DNA of 64,000 nt from Pelosinus fermentans JBW45 (GCF_000271665.2 NZ_CP010978.1:1644501-1708500); one strand, 5' to 3'; positions 34,175 through 44,916 are shown, counted from the first letter of the stretch. A program made the numbers and translations. Notes: a model not told the origin generated them from the sequence alone.

Positions 34175-35020
34175 ATGTCTTTAGTTACATTGGAAAATGC
34201 ATTGAAAAAAATTGGTGAGGGAAAATATGGAATTGGGGCTTTTAATGTAGCAAATATGGAAATGGTTATGGGGGCTATAAAAGCAGGGGAGGAATTAAAT
34301 TCTCCCATTATTCTGCAAGTAGCAGAAGGGCGGCTGCGGTATTCTCCGCTGCATCTTATTGGTCCTGTGATGGTAGAGGCGGCTAAGAAAGCTGCCATTC
34401 CCATTGTTGTGCATCTGGATCATGGTGCTAGTATGGACGTGATTGCCCAGGCGCTGCAGCTGGGATTTAGTTCGGTAATGTTTGATGGATCCGCTTATCC
34501 TTTAGAAAAAAATATTGAAATGACAAATAAAGTAAAGAAAATGGCTGCAGAATATGGTGCCTCTGTGGAAGCGGAAATCGGTAAAGTTGGCGGCAGTGAA
34601 GGAGATTATGAAAGTGTAGAAGTGCTCATTACTTCTGTGGCTGAAGCCAAAACATTCTATGACGAAACGCAAGTTGACGCTTTAGCGGTAGCAATCGGAA
34701 CAGCTCATGGGCATTACAAAGAACAGCCTAAATTGCAGTTTAAACGGTTAGAGGAAATTGCTCAGGCTATCGATTGTCCTTTGGTCTTACACGGTGGTTC
34801 AGGGCTTACTCCTGATGATTTTAAAAATTGCATACAGCATAAAATCAAGAAAGTGAATATTGCTACAGCATCGTTTGAAAATGTTGCTCAAAAAGTTAAC
34901 CAATTGTCTAAGGGATCGAAAGATATTACGTTCTTTCAATATCTTGACACTGTGCTTGACGCGACATATGAAAATATTAAAAACCATATTTTAATTTTCG
35001 GCAGTCAAAATAAAGCATAA
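34175..35020 (+). CDS. iolJ: Class II aldolase for 5-dehydro-2-deoxygluconate-6-P
   Basis: A 281-residue class II (zinc) aldolase of the FbaA/IolJ type. Zinc ligands and loops are visible in VVHLDHGASMD, EAEIGKVGGSEGD, GTAHGHY and VLHGGSGL. In the iol context it splits 2-deoxy-5-keto-gluconate-6-phosphate into dihydroxyacetone phosphate and malonate semialdehyde. On sequence alone fructose-bisphosphate or tagatose-bisphosphate aldolase would be alternatives; the place between iolA and iolC decides. AAAGGAGGC precedes the ATG, 32 bases after iolA. Confidence 0.9.
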   Translation: MSLVTLENALKKIGEGKYGIGAFNVANMEMVMGAIKAGEELNSPIILQVAEGRLRYSPLHLIGPVMVEAAKKAAIPIVVHLDHGASMDVIAQALQLGFSSVMFDGSAYPLEKNIEMTNKVKKMAAEYGASVEAEIGKVGGSEGDYESVEVLITSVAEAKTFYDETQVDALAVAIGTAHGHYKEQPKLQFKRLEEIAQAIDCPLVLHGGSGLTPDDFKNCIQHKIKKVNIATASFENVAQKVNQLSKGSKDITFFQYLDTVLDATYENIKNHILIFGSQNKA

Positions 35021-35247
35021 AAACCCTTACCTTAAGTAAAGGATTCATTCAAATGCTATTGTATGGAAAATTGTAAAAGATGGATCAGCGCGCAAGAGAT
35101 TTCTCAAATGGCTGTTGATGAATCAAGAATGGGTAATTATGAGTCTAAATATGCCAAATTAATGACGAAATGCAAAGGCACCCTTCGAGATATGAAAAGG
35201 AACCGTTTTGTTTGGTGTAAAAATTACGATAGGAAAAGGGGTGTGTT

Positions 35248-36819
35248 ATGGTCAAGATCATTACTTCGGCAGAAGCGGCTAATCTTATTGAAGATGCTGT
35301 TACGATTGCTACGAGTGGTTTTGTTGGTAGTGCGAATCCTGAAGCACTAACGACTGCGTTGGAAGAACGATTTCTAAGAGACGGCAGACCTCGCAATTTA
35401 ACGCTTGTGTATTGTGCGGGGCAAGGGGATGGGAAGGATTGCGGAGCCAATCATTTTGGTCACGAAAATCTGGTAAAAAGAGTAGTTGGCGGACATTTTA
35501 AGACGGCTCCAAAACTCAGTCAATTAGCCGTTGATGAAAAAATTGAGGCTTATAATTTTCCTCAAGGGACGCTTACCCAGTGGTTTCGTAATGTAGCAGG
35601 CAAGAAGCCGGGTGTTATTACTAAAGTAGGCTTGAATACTTTTGTTGACCCAAGGATTGAAGGTGGAAAAATTAACAAAAAGACCACACAAGATCTTGTA
35701 GAAGTGATTGAGTTAGGCAATGAGGAATGGCTATGGTATAAACCTTTTCCAATCGATGTTGCTTTTATTCGTGGCACTACGGCCGATGAAAATGGGAATA
35801 TTTCCATTGAAAAGGAGTGTGTCTCACTAGAACTATTATCCATTGCCCAAGCTGCCAGAAATTCTGGAGGAATTGTCATTGTACAGGTAGAACGTATCGT
35901 TAAGTCTGGCAGCCTGCATCCCATGAATGTAAAAGTTCCAGGGATTGTGGTCGACTATATTGTAGTAGCAGAGCAGGCTAATCATAAGCAGACATTTTCG
36001 GAAATCTATAATCCTGCTTATTCAGGGGAAATGAATGTATCGGCTTTGTCAGATAACTGTACAATGCGACTAGACGAACGAAAAGTGATTGCCCGTCGTG
36101 CTGCGATGGAATTAATTCCGAATGCAATTGTTAATCTTGGTATTGGTGTTCCTGAAGGGGTCGCCATCGTGGCAAATGAAGAGGGGCTGGGAGACATGAT
36201 GACTCTTACCGTTGAAGCAGGCCCGGTAGGCGGGATCCCTGCTGGCAATCTAAACTTTGGAGCTTCCAGTAACCCGGAAGCGATATTGGATCAGCCTTAT
36301 CAATTTGACTTCTATGATGGCGGTGGTTTGGATTTAGCTTTTCTGGGATTAGCAGAAACCGATAAGCATGGCAATATTAATGTAAGTAAGTTTAAAGGCT
36401 GTATAGCTGGCTGTGGTGGTTTTATTAACATTACCCAGAATACAAAAGAAGTGATCTTTCTTGGTACCTTTATGGCAGGAGGTTTAAAGGTCGAAGTTGC
36501 AGATGGCAAATTAAATATCATTACAGAAGGACGAAATAAAAAGTTCTTGGATCATGTTGAGCAAATTACTTTTAGTGGCAAATATGCTCAGGAAAGTAAG
36601 CAATCGATTCTCTACATTACTGAGCGGGCAGTATTTCGTCTAACGCCTGGTGGTATGGTTTTAATTGAAATTGCTCCGGGAGTCGAGCTTGAGAAAGATG
36701 TATTAGCACATATGGATTTTGAACCGATTATAGCTCGGGATCTTAAAACTATGGACCCTCGGATTTTCAAAGAAGAAAAGATGGGACTCGGTGGGATGTT
36801 GTCAAAATGTACAAAGTAA
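35248..36819 (+). CDS. Acyl-CoA:acetate/propionate CoA-transferase
   Basis: A 523-residue class I CoA-transferase with fused alpha and beta halves, of the propionate-CoA transferase type. The alpha start ITSAEAANLIEDAVTIATSGFVG and the beta catalytic glutamate in VEAGPVGGIPAGN (EAGPVGG loop) are clear. It lies inside the iol operon, where Bacillus has no such gene. It could recover acetate from acetyl-CoA while activating another acid, such as 3-hydroxypropionate. The 227 bases before it hold no credible gene. The family is certain; the substrate is inferred. Confidence 0.88.
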   Translation: MVKIITSAEAANLIEDAVTIATSGFVGSANPEALTTALEERFLRDGRPRNLTLVYCAGQGDGKDCGANHFGHENLVKRVVGGHFKTAPKLSQLAVDEKIEAYNFPQGTLTQWFRNVAGKKPGVITKVGLNTFVDPRIEGGKINKKTTQDLVEVIELGNEEWLWYKPFPIDVAFIRGTTADENGNISIEKECVSLELLSIAQAARNSGGIVIVQVERIVKSGSLHPMNVKVPGIVVDYIVVAEQANHKQTFSEIYNPAYSGEMNVSALSDNCTMRLDERKVIARRAAMELIPNAIVNLGIGVPEGVAIVANEEGLGDMMTLTVEAGPVGGIPAGNLNFGASSNPEAILDQPYQFDFYDGGGLDLAFLGLAETDKHGNINVSKFKGCIAGCGGFINITQNTKEVIFLGTFMAGGLKVEVADGKLNIITEGRNKKFLDHVEQITFSGKYAQESKQSILYITERAVFRLTPGGMVLIEIAPGVELEKDVLAHMDFEPIIARDLKTMDPRIFKEEKMGLGGMLSKCTK

Positions 36820-36867
36820 GCTCTTATTGAGACGTTAATTACTGAAAATTTATAATGTTAAAATATT

Positions 36868-36907
36868 TTAAAAAGAGTGATAATTTAATATTGCAATTAC
36901 TCTTTAA
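36868..36907 (+). terminator. Possible terminator after the CoA-transferase gene
   Basis: AAAGAGT-GA and TT-ACTCTTT form a stem around an AT-rich loop of about 20 bases. No clean T-run follows, so it is weak. Confidence 0.35.
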
Positions 36908-36951
36908 ATATACTAGAATGTAACTATAAAATAATAATTAACATCTTAATA

Positions 36952-36973
36952 TAACCACAACATGATCAAAATA
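36952..36973. promoter_or_regulatory. Two tandem IolR-like boxes before the Fe-ADH gene
   Basis: TAACCACAACA and TGATCAAAATA abut with the same 11-bp period as the array at 32345. They lie 35-56 bases before the Fe-alcohol dehydrogenase gene, suggesting a second IolR-controlled promoter inside the cluster. Confidence 0.6.
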
Positions 36974-37007
36974 TACAAAAATGCACGTGTAAAAAAGGAT
37001 GATGATT

Positions 37008-38162
37008 ATGTCGAATGTATTTTTAATTCCAGGAACTATTATTTCGGGGAATGAGGCATTAGAGAAATCTGGTTCTTATTTGAAGAAATCTGGAAATAAA
37101 GCTCTTATCGTTACTGATAAAATGATGGTGAGCATTGGAAATGTTCAAAAATTAATCAATTTATTAGAAAAACAAAAGATCGGATATGAATTGTTTGCAG
37201 AAATCAATAGTGAGCCTACAGATAAAATGGTTTATCAAGGGGTTAAAACGTATAAAGAAACGAATTGTGATTTTCTGATCGCTATAGGCGGGGGCAGTCC
37301 GATTGATACGATGAAAGCAATTGGTGCCATGCTGACAAATCCAGGAACATTAGCCGACTATATGGGAAAAGAAATCACTACGCTGCCACCTACGTTAATT
37401 GCCATACCAACAACGGCTGGAACTGGTTCAGAGGCGACACAATTCACCATCATATCAGATACACAAACTGAGGTGAAAATGCTGCTAAAAGGAGCACCAT
37501 TATTACCTGCATTAGCGATTGTAGATCCAGAGTTAACCCTTACTTCACCGCCCAACGTTACGGCAGCGACTGGCATTGATGCTTTAACTCATGCCATAGA
37601 AGCATATACATCTAAGAAATCCCAGCCTATGTCAGATACTTTTGCAGTGTCAGCAGTTAAAAGAGTTTTTAAAAATTTGTTAACAGCTTATAAAGATGGT
37701 AAGGACATTGAAGCAAGAAAAGAAATGTCCATAGCTGCGCTTGAAGCTGGTATTGCTTTTAATAACTCTTCAGTAACAATTGTCCATGGAATGAGCAGAC
37801 CCATAGGAGCACTTTTTCATGTGCCTCACGGTTTATCAAATGCAATGCTGCTTTCTGAATGTTTAAAATTTGCTTTGGCTGGAAGTCCGCAACGATTTTG
37901 TGATTTAGCAAGAGCAACGGGAATTTATGAAAACAATATGAGTGAATTGCAAGGCGGGCAAGCCTTTATAACAGAAGTAGAAAAATTATGCGCTCAATTG
38001 CAGGTTAGCACGCTGGAACAGTTTGGCGTAGATAAGAAAAAATTCTTTGATCAGTTAGATAAGATGGCAGAAGATGCCTTAAAGAGTGGCAGCCCGCAAA
38101 ATACAATAAGAAACGTTGGAAAAGAAGACATAATAAATATTTACAAAGCTCTATGGAAATAA
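37008..38162 (+). CDS. Iron-containing alcohol dehydrogenase
   Basis: A 384-residue group III Fe-ADH. The NAD(P)-binding GGGSPIDTMKAIGAM, the TTAGTGSEAT stretch and the metal-binding DALTHAIEAY and HGMSRPIGALFHVPHG segments are all present. The ATG at 37008 follows AAAAGGA. It stands between the CoA-transferase and iolC with IolR-like boxes in front, so its substrate is probably an aldehyde made from inositol. Malonate semialdehyde, reduced to 3-hydroxypropionate to dispose of NADH, is the best guess. Confidence 0.88.
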   Translation: MSNVFLIPGTIISGNEALEKSGSYLKKSGNKALIVTDKMMVSIGNVQKLINLLEKQKIGYELFAEINSEPTDKMVYQGVKTYKETNCDFLIAIGGGSPIDTMKAIGAMLTNPGTLADYMGKEITTLPPTLIAIPTTAGTGSEATQFTIISDTQTEVKMLLKGAPLLPALAIVDPELTLTSPPNVTAATGIDALTHAIEAYTSKKSQPMSDTFAVSAVKRVFKNLLTAYKDGKDIEARKEMSIAALEAGIAFNNSSVTIVHGMSRPIGALFHVPHGLSNAMLLSECLKFALAGSPQRFCDLARATGIYENNMSELQGGQAFITEVEKLCAQLQVSTLEQFGVDKKKFFDQLDKMAEDALKSGSPQNTIRNVGKEDIINIYKALWK

Positions 38163-38203
38163 ATTGATAAAAGATAAATACAAAGCAAAAAAAGGAGGAT
38201 AAA

Positions 38204-39220
38204 ATGAAACATCTTGAATTTGATAATAGCCGAAAGTTTGACATTGTACCTATTGGGAGAGCCGCAATTGATTTTAATCCTGTGGATATAAATAGAACCC
38301 TTGCCGAAAGTACAACTTTTAAAAAGTACCTAGGCGGATCGCCAGCTAATATAGCAGTTGGTTTAGCTAGATTAGGTAAAAAAGTAGGATTCGTAGGAAA
38401 AGTGTCAAAAGATCGATTTGGCGAATTTATTATTGATTATTTTAATAAAGAAGGAATAGATACATCACAAATTTATAAGGCGGAGAATGGTGAATCATTA
38501 GGTCTTACTTTCACGGAAATATTGAGTCCTACGGAAAGCAGCATTCTAATGTATCGAAATGACATTGCTGATTTAAGTTTAGCAGTGGAAGAAATTAATG
38601 AAGAGTATATAAAAAATGTGAAAGCAATCGTTGTATCCGGAACTGCATTGGCAAAAAGCCCTTCCAGGGAAGCCGTATTAAAGGCTTTGGAATATGCGAA
38701 GAAACACAACACAGTGGTTATTTTTGATGTTGATTATCGTGCATATTCATGGCTGAATAAAGATGAGATTGCCATTTATTATTCTATCGTTGGTAAGAGC
38801 AGTGATTTAATTATAGGATCAAGAGAAGAGTTTGATTTGATGCAAGGACTGATGACCAAAGAGAGCAGTGATGAAGAGACTGCGAAACGATGGCTTGCAT
38901 ATGGAAATAAAATTGTCGTGATTAAGCATGGAAAAGATGGTTCAACCGCTTACACGACAGATGGAAAAAAATATAATATTAAACCATTTCCCGTTAAACT
39001 TCTTAAGTCTTTTGGCGGAGGCGACGCTTATGCATCAGCCTTTATCTATGGACTGTTGGAAGGTTGGGACATGATTGACTGTTTAGAATTTGGCAGTGCT
39101 TCAGCTGCTATGTTAGTAGCTAGTCATAGTTGTTCCGAAGCAATGCCAACGGTTGAGGAAGTAACAGAGTTTATAAGAAAGAGCAAAGAGGAACATGGAG
39201 AGATGGTAGCAAGAATGTAG
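38204..39220 (+). CDS. iolC: 5-dehydro-2-deoxygluconokinase
   Basis: A 338-residue PfkB-family kinase that phosphorylates 2-deoxy-5-keto-D-gluconate. It has the N-terminal PfkB motif GGSPANIAVGLARLG and the C-terminal anion-hole and catalytic motif GGGDAYASAF (usually GAGDA...). Strong IolC blocks include PIGRAAIDFNP and LMYRNDIADLSL. AAAGGAGG precedes the ATG; iolB follows after 12 bases. Confidence 0.93.
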   Translation: MKHLEFDNSRKFDIVPIGRAAIDFNPVDINRTLAESTTFKKYLGGSPANIAVGLARLGKKVGFVGKVSKDRFGEFIIDYFNKEGIDTSQIYKAENGESLGLTFTEILSPTESSILMYRNDIADLSLAVEEINEEYIKNVKAIVVSGTALAKSPSREAVLKALEYAKKHNTVVIFDVDYRAYSWLNKDEIAIYYSIVGKSSDLIIGSREEFDLMQGLMTKESSDEETAKRWLAYGNKIVVIKHGKDGSTAYTTDGKKYNIKPFPVKLLKSFGGGDAYASAFIYGLLEGWDMIDCLEFGSASAAMLVASHSCSEAMPTVEEVTEFIRKSKEEHGEMVARM

Positions 39221-39232
39221 GAGGATAACATT

Positions 39233-40021
39233 ATGATTCACAATATCGGTGAGTTAAAATATGGTTTAAATTTATTATGTGAAGTCAATGGAAAAAATAA
39301 AGAAATGCTAATGGATATCAGCATTGTAAAGCTCGATAAAGATTCCCATGAATCCTATTACCAGCAACATAAAGAAATTGCTATTTTGCTATTAGATGGG
39401 AAGATCAAGATAAAATGGTCGGCTAGAGAAGAAGTGATCGAAAGAAGATCTGTATTTGACGAAAATCCTTGGTGTTTACATGTTCCAAAAGAGACAGAGG
39501 TTACTGTAGAATTTTTAGAGGCAAGTGAAATACTCGTTCAATGTACTGAAAATGAGAATAGTTTTGCAGCTAAGCTATACAGTCCTGCTGACTGTCAAAG
39601 TGATATTTTTGGTGAAGGCGTTTGGAATGATGTTGCTAGAAGAGTCGTTAGGACAGTATTTGATTATCGTAATGCCCCTTACTCCAATATGGTTATGGGC
39701 GAAGTAATAACCTATCCAGGTAAGTGGTCGAGTTACCCTCCTCATCATCATCCACAGCCAGAAGTGTATTACTACAAATTCAATAAACCACAGGGATTTG
39801 GCTTATGTCTAGTCGGTGAAGATGCTTATAAAATACAAGATAATAGCTTTTTAGCAATACCGGGAGGTCTAGTCCACCCCCAAACATCTGCTCCAGGATA
39901 TGCGATGTATTATTGCTGGATGATCAGACATCTGGAGAATAATCCATGGACTGATCGAATTGATGATGAAAAGCATACATGGTTACTAGATAAAAATGTG
40001 AAAATATGGCCGGACAAATAA
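39233..40021 (+). CDS. iolB: 5-deoxy-glucuronate isomerase
   Basis: A 262-residue bicupin that isomerises 5-deoxy-glucuronate to 2-deoxy-5-keto-gluconate. The metal-binding cupin is seen in WSSYPPHHHPQPEVYYY and the second half in HPQTSAPGYAMYYCWMIRH. Length fits IolB. TAGGAGGA precedes the ATG. Confidence 0.94.
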   Translation: MIHNIGELKYGLNLLCEVNGKNKEMLMDISIVKLDKDSHESYYQQHKEIAILLLDGKIKIKWSAREEVIERRSVFDENPWCLHVPKETEVTVEFLEASEILVQCTENENSFAAKLYSPADCQSDIFGEGVWNDVARRVVRTVFDYRNAPYSNMVMGEVITYPGKWSSYPPHHHPQPEVYYYKFNKPQGFGLCLVGEDAYKIQDNSFLAIPGGLVHPQTSAPGYAMYYCWMIRHLENNPWTDRIDDEKHTWLLDKNVKIWPDK

Positions 40022-40139
40022 GAAAAAGTAATAGTATGGAACCAATATTCGCAATATTTTGCATTGTATTGGTATACTATACAGTACTTGAAAAGATCTG
40101 AATGCCAAGTCAAATCAATTGTGAAGTAGGAGGAAGGGT

Positions 40140-41036
40140 ATGTTTAACAAGGAAAAAGTAAAATTAGGAATCGCACCCATCGCTTGGACGAATGATGATA
40201 TGCCGGATCTGGGGAAAGAAAATACTTTTGAACAATGTATAAGCGAAATGGCTCTTGCTGGTTTTACTGGTTCAGAAGTAGGTTGTAAATATCCCAAAGA
40301 TGTAAATGTTTTAAAAAAGGCCCTTAATTTAAGAGGATTACAAATAGCAAGTGCTTGGTTTAGTGCCTTTTTGACAACAAAGCCATATGAAGAAACAGAA
40401 AGAGAATTCATTCGGCACAGAGATTTTCTACATGCTATGGGGGCTAAAGTCGTTGTAGTATCAGAACAAGGCCATAGTATACAAGGAAAGCTGGATATTC
40501 CGATATTCACAGGAAAATATAATTTAAATGATAAAGAGTGGCAGAACTTTGCAGAGGGCTTAAACAAATTAGGTGCCTTAGCAAAAGAAAAGGATATGAA
40601 ATTGGTTTATCATCATCATATGGGAACTGTAGTTCAGACTACGGAAGAAATAGACCGACTTATGAATATGACAGATGAAAACTTGGTGTATTTATTATTT
40701 GACTCAGGACATCTAGCGTATTCAGGGGAAGATTTTATTTCGATATTAAAAAAATATGTTAACAGAATTAAACATGTTCATTTAAAAGATGTGCGTCCAG
40801 AAATGCAAGAGAAAGTTAGAAAAGAAAACTTAAGTTTCCTTCAAGGGGTTAGAGCAGGTGCATTTACAGTGCCAGGAGATGGATGCATCGATTTTGGGCC
40901 AATCTTTACGATTTTGTCTGAAAATAAGTATGAAGGATGGCTGTTAGTAGAGGCAGAGCAGGATCCGGCACAAGCAAATGCTTTTGAATATGCGCAAAAG
41001 GCTAGAAACTATATCAAAGAAAAAATAGGGTTTTAA
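40140..41036 (+). CDS. iolE: Inosose dehydratase
   Basis: A 298-residue TIM-barrel enzyme that dehydrates scyllo-inosose to 3D-trihydroxycyclohexane-1,2-dione. IolE blocks are [29 protein letters not shown] and [13 protein letters not shown] with metal-binding residues. AGGAGGAAGG precedes the ATG. It follows iolB by 118 bases with no clear signal between. Confidence 0.94.
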   Translation: MFNKEKVKLGIAPIAWTNDDMPDLGKENTFEQCISEMALAGFTGSEVGCKYPKDVNVLKKALNLRGLQIASAWFSAFLTTKPYEETEREFIRHRDFLHAMGAKVVVVSEQGHSIQGKLDIPIFTGKYNLNDKEWQNFAEGLNKLGALAKEKDMKLVYHHHMGTVVQTTEEIDRLMNMTDENLVYLLFDSGHLAYSGEDFISILKKYVNRIKHVHLKDVRPEMQEKVRKENLSFLQGVRAGAFTVPGDGCIDFGPIFTILSENKYEGWLLVEAEQDPAQANAFEYAQKARNYIKEKIGF

Positions 41037-41101
41037 AAAATCTATAGGGTAGATGATTTCGTCATTCAAAGGTAATGAATAATGATAGGCGAGGTGGCAT
41101 T

Positions 41102-43039
41102 ATGAAAAAAATACGGCTTACAGTTGCTCAAGCACTTATAAAATTCCTTAATAATCAATACGTTGAATTTGATGGTGTGGAAAGGAAATTTGTCGAAGGT
41201 ATCTTCACCATTTTTGGTCACGGTAATGTAATCGGATTAGGACAGGCATTAGAGCAGGATGCAGGTGATCTAATCGTTCATCAGGGACGGAATGAACAAG
41301 GGATGGCGCATGCAGCTATCGGATTTGCCAAACAAAAGTTTAGAAAACAAATATATGCTTGTACATCATCCGTAGGGCCAGGGGCCGCCAATATGATAAC
41401 GGCAGCAGCGACTGCCACCGCCAATAGAATCCCTGTATTATTCTTGCCAGGTGATGTATATGCCACCCGGCAGCCAGACCCTGTTTTACAGCAAATCGAA
41501 CAATTTCATGACTTTTCAATTAGCACAAATGATGCTTTTAAAGCAGTAAGCAAATACTGGGATCGAATTTCTCGCCCGGAACAACTCATGACTGCCTGCA
41601 TCAACGCTATGAGAGTATTAACAGATCCGGCAGACACTGGAGCAGTGACAATCGCTCTGCCTCAGGATGTGCAAGGTGAAGCTTATGATTATCCAGAGTA
41701 TTTCTTTCAAAAGAGAGTTCACCGAATTGAAAGAAGGCCTGCAACGAAAGAAATGATTCAAGATGCAGTTGCCCTTATCTCGAAGAAAAAGAAACCCATT
41801 CTAATATGCGGCGGTGGAGTAAAATACGCAGAAGCGGCAGCCGTATTTAAACTCTTTGCTGAGAAGTTCAATATTCCTTTTGGAGAAACACAAGCTGGCA
41901 AAGGTGCAATCGTCTGGGATCATGAATTAAATCTTGGCGGAATCGGTGAAACAGGCAGTTTAGCAGCAAACACAATTGCGAAAGAAACAGATCTTGTCAT
42001 TGGTGTAGGTACGAGGTATACAGACTTTACAACCTCTTCGAAATGGATATTCCAGAACCCAGAGGTAGACTATTTAAATATAAATGTAGCTGCTTTTGAT
42101 GCTTATAAATTGGACGGCGTAAAAGTGGTTGCTGATGCAAAAGCTGCTTTGGAAGTATTAACGGAAGAATTAGAAAAAATAGATTATCAATCAGCCTATG
42201 AAACCCAGATAAAAGACGCTAAAGATAAATTGAAGGCAGAAGTAGATCGAGTATATGCTGTGGAATATACAGGTGAAGGCTTTGTTCCTGAAATTGACGA
42301 TCATCTTGACCGTGCCGTCTTAGAAGAGTTTAAAAAGGTAACTGGTTCCTGCTTAACCCAGTCAAGAGTCTTAGGCGTATTGAATGAAATGCTTGGTGAG
42401 ACTGATATTATCGTTGGTGCATCAGGAAGCTTGCCGGGAGATTTGCAGCGAGTTTGGCGGGCCAAAGGAACGAATACCTACCATATGGAATATGGATTTT
42501 CCTGCATGGGATATGAAGTAAATGCAAGCCTGGGTGTGAAATTGGCTGCACCAGATCAGGAAGTATATACATTTGTTGGTGATGGCTCCTATATGATGCT
42601 GCATTCTGAATTACCGACTTCTATCCAGGAAAGAAAGAAGATCAATGTGATACTATTGGATAATATGACATTTGGGTGTATCAACAATGTACAAATGGAA
42701 CATGGAATGGGAAGCTTCGGTACTGAATTTAGATTTAGAGATAAAGTAAGCGGCAAGTTAGATGGCGGATTTGTGCCTATTGACTTTGCTATGAACGCAG
42801 CTTCTTATGGATGCAAGACGTATACCGTTAAAACAGTAGATGAACTGAAAGCTGCAGTCATTGATTCGAAAAAGCAAACTGTTTCTACGCTGATTGATAT
42901 AAAAGTGCTGCCTAAAACCATGGTGCATAAATACAATTCATGGTGGCGAGTTGGTGTTGCTGAGGTTTCTACCAGCGAAAAGATTCAGGAAGTATATAAA
43001 ACAATAAGAAAGAATATTGATCAGGCTCGAGAGTATTAA
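41102..43039 (+). CDS. iolD: THcHDO hydrolase (TPP enzyme)
   Basis: A 645-residue thiamine-diphosphate enzyme that opens the ring of 3D-trihydroxycyclohexane-1,2-dione to 5-deoxy-glucuronate. It shows [18 protein letters not shown] near the N-terminus (catalytic Glu), a central nucleotide-like domain ([15 protein letters not shown]) and the C-terminal TPP motif [38 protein letters not shown]. The ATG at 41102 with GAGGTGG gives the family length. It is the end of the first iol operon. Confidence 0.95.
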   Translation: MKKIRLTVAQALIKFLNNQYVEFDGVERKFVEGIFTIFGHGNVIGLGQALEQDAGDLIVHQGRNEQGMAHAAIGFAKQKFRKQIYACTSSVGPGAANMITAAATATANRIPVLFLPGDVYATRQPDPVLQQIEQFHDFSISTNDAFKAVSKYWDRISRPEQLMTACINAMRVLTDPADTGAVTIALPQDVQGEAYDYPEYFFQKRVHRIERRPATKEMIQDAVALISKKKKPILICGGGVKYAEAAAVFKLFAEKFNIPFGETQAGKGAIVWDHELNLGGIGETGSLAANTIAKETDLVIGVGTRYTDFTTSSKWIFQNPEVDYLNINVAAFDAYKLDGVKVVADAKAALEVLTEELEKIDYQSAYETQIKDAKDKLKAEVDRVYAVEYTGEGFVPEIDDHLDRAVLEEFKKVTGSCLTQSRVLGVLNEMLGETDIIVGASGSLPGDLQRVWRAKGTNTYHMEYGFSCMGYEVNASLGVKLAAPDQEVYTFVGDGSYMMLHSELPTSIQERKKINVILLDNMTFGCINNVQMEHGMGSFGTEFRFRDKVSGKLDGGFVPIDFAMNAASYGCKTYTVKTVDELKAAVIDSKKQTVSTLIDIKVLPKTMVHKYNSWWRVGVAEVSTSEKIQEVYKTIRKNIDQAREY

Positions 43040-43422
43040 CATCAATTAAATAAATATCCATAAGCAGTAAGTCATAAATAATGATCATTGCTCTAGTAGA
43101 TCATTTTTAAATGAATAACTCAAATGACTGGAGAAAATTGTGAATCTTATTTTATGGCTTACGCTTGCTTATATCTAACCCCTTAGATAATGAAACCGAA
43201 TTTACGGTCTCATTATAAAAAGTTGTCCTTAACGTGCCCGGGCAATTAAATTTTACAAATATTTCATTTAATTATTATTTTTCGAATTATCACAACTGTT
43301 ATGGAGACAATAGAGATATTGCTGTTGCTAGAGGAAAATACAATAGAAAAATGAAATAATTTGGTATTTAATGGAAATCATCCGTTGAATAAATATTGAA
43401 AATGGATAGGGAGGAAAGTAGT
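43040..43422 (+). other. Intergenic region before iolT
   Basis: This gap holds no gene. It has a short hairpin after iolD (GATCATT...GATCATTTTT, about 43082-43108), which may be its terminator, a stem at 43187-43216 (ATAATGA-A-ACCG with CGGT-C-TCATTAT), and the LacI-type operator half-palindrome at 43231-43248. Confidence 0.5.
43231..43248. promoter_or_regulatory. LacI-type operator candidate before iolT
   Basis: AACGTGCCCGGGCAATTA keeps one full half-site AACGTGC and the central CG of the palindrome at 45004-45021. Confidence 0.5.
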
Positions 43423-44916
43423 ATGAATGGACAGGTAAGTACAGCTTCCGGAACCGAGACAGCGGCATCCAAGGAACCGAACTCATCAATGAATGGAAAC
43501 CAACGTACCCCCAAGTCATTTTTAAAAAGGATTACATTTATATCAACATTTGGAGGACTGCTTTTTGGGTATGATACGGGTGTTATTAATGGAGCATTGC
43601 CGTATATGTCCCAAGCCGATCAATTAAACCTAACCGCATATACAGAAGGTTTGGTTGCCAGTTCACTTCTGTTTGGAGCTGCACTAGGAGCTGTGGCGGG
43701 GGGATTTTTTTCCGATAAGAATGGTCGTCGAAAGAATATTCTTTCTTTAGCAGTAATATTTTTTATTGCTGCACTTGGATGTACTTTTGCACCCAGTGTA
43801 CCCATCATGGTTGGATTTCGGTTTCTGCTTGGCTTAGCTGTAGGAGGAGCCTCTGTTACGGTACCGACCTATTTAGCTGAAATGTCTCCTTCGGAAAATC
43901 GGGGACGCATGGTTACTCAAAATGAGTTGATGATTGTTACAGGGCAGCTTTTAGCTTTCGTTTTTAATGCCATTATCGGTGTTACATTAGGTCAGGAAGC
44001 TCATGTTTGGCGTTATATGTTAGTTATTGCTTCGATCCCCGCTGTGGTCTTATGGTTTGGCATGCTTGTAATGCCGGAAAGTCCTCGCTGGCTTGCATCA
44101 AAGGGCAGAATTGGAGATGCATTACGCGTTCTTCAGCAAGTACGTGAAGAAAATAGAGCCCAAGCTGAATTGAATGAAATTCAAGAGACTCTTGCAGAAG
44201 AAGCCGAACTCAAAAAAGCGACTTATAAAGATTTGACAATTCCTTGGGTGCGTCGAATTGTATTCTTAGGGGTTGGTATTAGTGTTGTTCAGCAAATTAC
44301 AGGGGTTAACTCCATTATGTATTATGGAACCGAGATTTTAAGAAATGCCGGATTTAGCACAGAAGCAGCCTTAATTGGTAATATTGCAAATGGCGTTATT
44401 TCGGTAGTAGCTACTGTTGTAGGAATTTGGTTGCTGGGAAAAGTGGGACGACGTCCTATGTTGTTGGTTGGGCAAATCGGAACTACCGCAGCCTTACTGC
44501 TGATTGGAATCTTTTCATTAACCATGCAAGGATCTGCAATGCTTCCGTTTATTGTACTTTCATTAACGGTAACCTTTTTAGCGTTTCAGCAAGGTGCCAT
44601 TTCACCAGTGACATGGCTTATGCTCTCTGAAATATTCCCATTACGCTTACGGGGACTTGGAATGGGCGTATCTGTGTTCTGTTTATGGGTTATTAATTTC
44701 TTAATCGGCTTAACCTTTCCTGTATTATTAGCAAAACTGGGATTATCCACAACCTTCTTCGTATTTGTGGCTCTAGGGCTTATTGCAATAGCATTTGTAA
44801 ATAAATATGTACCAGAAACAAAAGATCGTACTCTTGAACAACTTGAGCGTGATTTCCGTAATTTTGATAAGCCAAAGAATAAGGCAGTTCAAGCATCGAT
44901 TATCGACTGCGATTAA
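43423..44916 (+). CDS. iolT: myo-Inositol transporter, MFS sugar-porter family
   Basis: A 497-residue twelve-helix MFS permease, close to Bacillus IolT (STFGGLLFGYDTGVINGALPYM, LTAYTEGLVASSLLFGAALGA, LAEMSPSENRGRMVTQNELMIV, WLMLSEIFPLRLRGLGMG, PETKDRTLEQLE). It imports myo-inositol with H+. A hydrophilic N-terminal extension of about 35 residues (MNGQVSTASGTETAAS...) is unusual. The ATG at 43423 is preceded by AGGGAGG. Confidence 0.94.
   Translation: MNGQVSTASGTETAASKEPNSSMNGNQRTPKSFLKRITFISTFGGLLFGYDTGVINGALPYMSQADQLNLTAYTEGLVASSLLFGAALGAVAGGFFSDKNGRRKNILSLAVIFFIAALGCTFAPSVPIMVGFRFLLGLAVGGASVTVPTYLAEMSPSENRGRMVTQNELMIVTGQLLAFVFNAIIGVTLGQEAHVWRYMLVIASIPAVVLWFGMLVMPESPRWLASKGRIGDALRVLQQVREENRAQAELNEIQETLAEEAELKKATYKDLTIPWVRRIVFLGVGISVVQQITGVNSIMYYGTEILRNAGFSTEAALIGNIANGVISVVATVVGIWLLGKVGRRPMLLVGQIGTTAALLLIGIFSLTMQGSAMLPFIVLSLTVTFLAFQQGAISPVTWLMLSEIFPLRLRGLGMGVSVFCLWVINFLIGLTFPVLLAKLGLSTTFFVFVALGLIAIAFVNKYVPETKDRTLEQLERDFRNFDKPKNKAVQASIIDCD

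Noticed and set aside
35063-35350. Open frame of 95 codons before the CoA-transferase
   Set aside because: It overlaps the well-supported CoA-transferase start by about 100 bases in another phase, lacks a ribosome site and has a low-complexity end.
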